Part shown: piece by piece, positions 13,046-13,769 of the stretch
How the letters are laid out: each line of letters starts with the position of its first letter
Numbering within the stretch: position 1 is the stretch's first letter
Origin: Chloroflexota bacterium
Lineage (GTDB): Bacteria > Chloroflexota > UBA5177 > JANWHV01
Direction: 5' to 3'
Length of the DNA: 13,769 nucleotides
Assembly: GCA_025924845.1 (NCBI GenBank)
Contig: JAICHN010000090.1
Span: 1-13,769 of the forward strand
Program-made: the position numbers and the translations under genes
Notes under the pieces: model-generated
Seen by the model: only the letters and a program-made list of their open reading frames with translations
Told to the model about the DNA's origin: nothing
Databases searched by the model: none

Positions 13046-13769
13046 ATGAGCCACGATGCGCACGAAACCACGCAGGCCGAAGATGATGGCTGCCGCTGCC
13101 ACATGATTGATTCCCTGATCCGCGACGTGGCACCTACCACACATCAGGGTGTCAGCCGGGGAGGCTTCTTGCGCCGGTCCGCCGTAGGCATCGCGCTGCC
13201 CGCGGGTCTGGCGCTGGCCGGCCAGCCGGTTGCCCGTGCCCTGGCAAGGCCCGACGCAGATGTCTCGACATTCGACCCGGTCCCGGCGACGGCCAAGGGG
13301 CCGGCAATCCCCAGCAAAGGATACCTGGTCCAGCAGATCGGCGCCGGTCTCTACTACCTGACTGATGGCCTTTATCAGATGATGTTCCTCACGACCGGCC
13401 AGGGGGTGATCGCGGTAGACGCCCCGCCGACCATCGGGCACAACATACTCCGTGCTATCGCCGAAGTAACCAGCGAGCCGGTCACCCACATCATCTACAG
13501 CCACGTGCATGCCGACCACATCGGTGCGGCCGTGCTCTACCCGCACGACGCGGTGCGCATCGCCCACACGGAAACGGCTCGCCTCCTGCGCCGCGTCAAT
13601 GACCCCAACCGGCCCCTGCCCACGCGCACCTTCAAGGACCACTACACGCTGAGCGTAGGCGACCAGGTGTTGCAGCTGGACTACAAGGGCCCCAACCACT
13701 CGCCCGACAACATCTTCATTCACGCGCCGCGCCAGAAGGTGCTGATGCTCATCGATATCGTCTTCCCCG
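13046..13769 (+). CDS. Exported metallo-beta-lactamase-fold hydrolase, 3' end outside the window
   Basis: The frame is open from the ATG at 13046 to the window edge (241 codons). Residues about 92-241 form a metallo-beta-lactamase fold: YLVQQIGAGLYYLTDG, GVIAVDAP, and the metal motif SHVHADHIG (His153, His155, Asp157, His158), then GPNHSPDNIFIH with the next ligand His218. Catalysis would be zinc- or iron-dependent hydrolysis; the substrate is unknown. Ahead lies a 36-residue polar N-terminus with a CRCH cluster, then SRGGFLRRS and a hydrophobic stretch (about 46-60) ending in ARALA. This resembles a Tat signal peptide, but the second arginine of the SRRxFLK consensus is Gly39. The ribosome site ACGGAGGAGA ends 5 bases upstream. 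It is the third gene of the cupin/ABM cluster. Confidence 0.88.
   Translation, partial: MSHDAHETTQAEDDGCRCHMIDSLIRDVAPTTHQGVSRGGFLRRSAVGIALPAGLALAGQPVARALARPDADVSTFDPVPATAKGPAIPSKGYLVQQIGAGLYYLTDGLYQMMFLTTGQGVIAVDAPPTIGHNILRAIAEVTSEPVTHIIYSHVHADHIGAAVLYPHDAVRIAHTETARLLRRVNDPNRPLPTRTFKDHYTLSVGDQVLQLDYKGPNHSPDNIFIHAPRQKVLMLIDIVFP

Noticed and set aside
12641..13723. A 360-codon open frame on the minus strand
   Set aside because: It lies antisense to the ABM-like and metallo-beta-lactamase genes, which have strong ribosome sites and clear motifs. It is a shadow of GC-rich codon usage.

Overview
The window is a high-GC bacterial chromosome segment with mostly single genes and short operons. The likeliest source is a Chloroflexota bacterium (Thermomicrobia- or Ktedonobacteria-like). 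This rests on gene style only: a very large Xre-HTH/ATPase/TPR regulator, a FliA/WhiG-type sigma factor without flagellar genes, and secreted Thr/Pro-rich proteins. There is no rRNA gene to confirm it.

Layout. (1) 1-939: the end of a minus-strand gene runs off the left edge and looks frame-damaged. A strong minus-strand promoter lies at 664-693, and a perfect inverted repeat at 822-835 precedes the next gene. (2) 940-1701: sigma factor of the FliA/WhiG type. (3) 1741-3744, minus strand: HIT-family nucleotide hydrolase/phosphorylase, a small zinc-ribbon membrane protein and ruvB, apparently one operon. (4) 3918-4601: orphan NarL/FixJ response regulator. (5) 4741-6246, minus: membrane-anchored or secreted beta-sandwich-like protein with a Pro/Thr/Ala linker. 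(6) 6579-7811: a stand-alone restriction-like protein with an HsdR-N type PD-(D/E)xK nuclease and a C-terminal EVE (modified-base reader) domain. (7) 7812-8638: a less GC-rich gap without a credible gene. It carries a 45-base 3' fragment of a tRNA-Ala(GGC) gene that starts exactly at the anticodon loop, which is a typical integrase attachment-site remnant. (8) 8639-11656, minus: a 1005-residue Xre-HTH/STAND-ATPase/TPR regulator. (9) 12075-13769: divergent from it, a cupin, an ABM-like dimeric alpha/beta-barrel protein and a metallo-beta-lactamase-fold protein cut by the right edge.

How they may work together. Regions 6-7 read as an accessory spot: a defence gene beside a tRNA attachment scar. 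Regions 8-9 look like a regulator facing its own target cluster, since three small catalytic-type folds are transcribed away from it across a 418-base gap with several palindromes. The HIT/zinc-ribbon/ruvB operon is housekeeping. The strongest candidate for a little-described system is the single-protein EVE-nuclease. The second is the regulator with the divergent cupin/ABM/MBL cluster.
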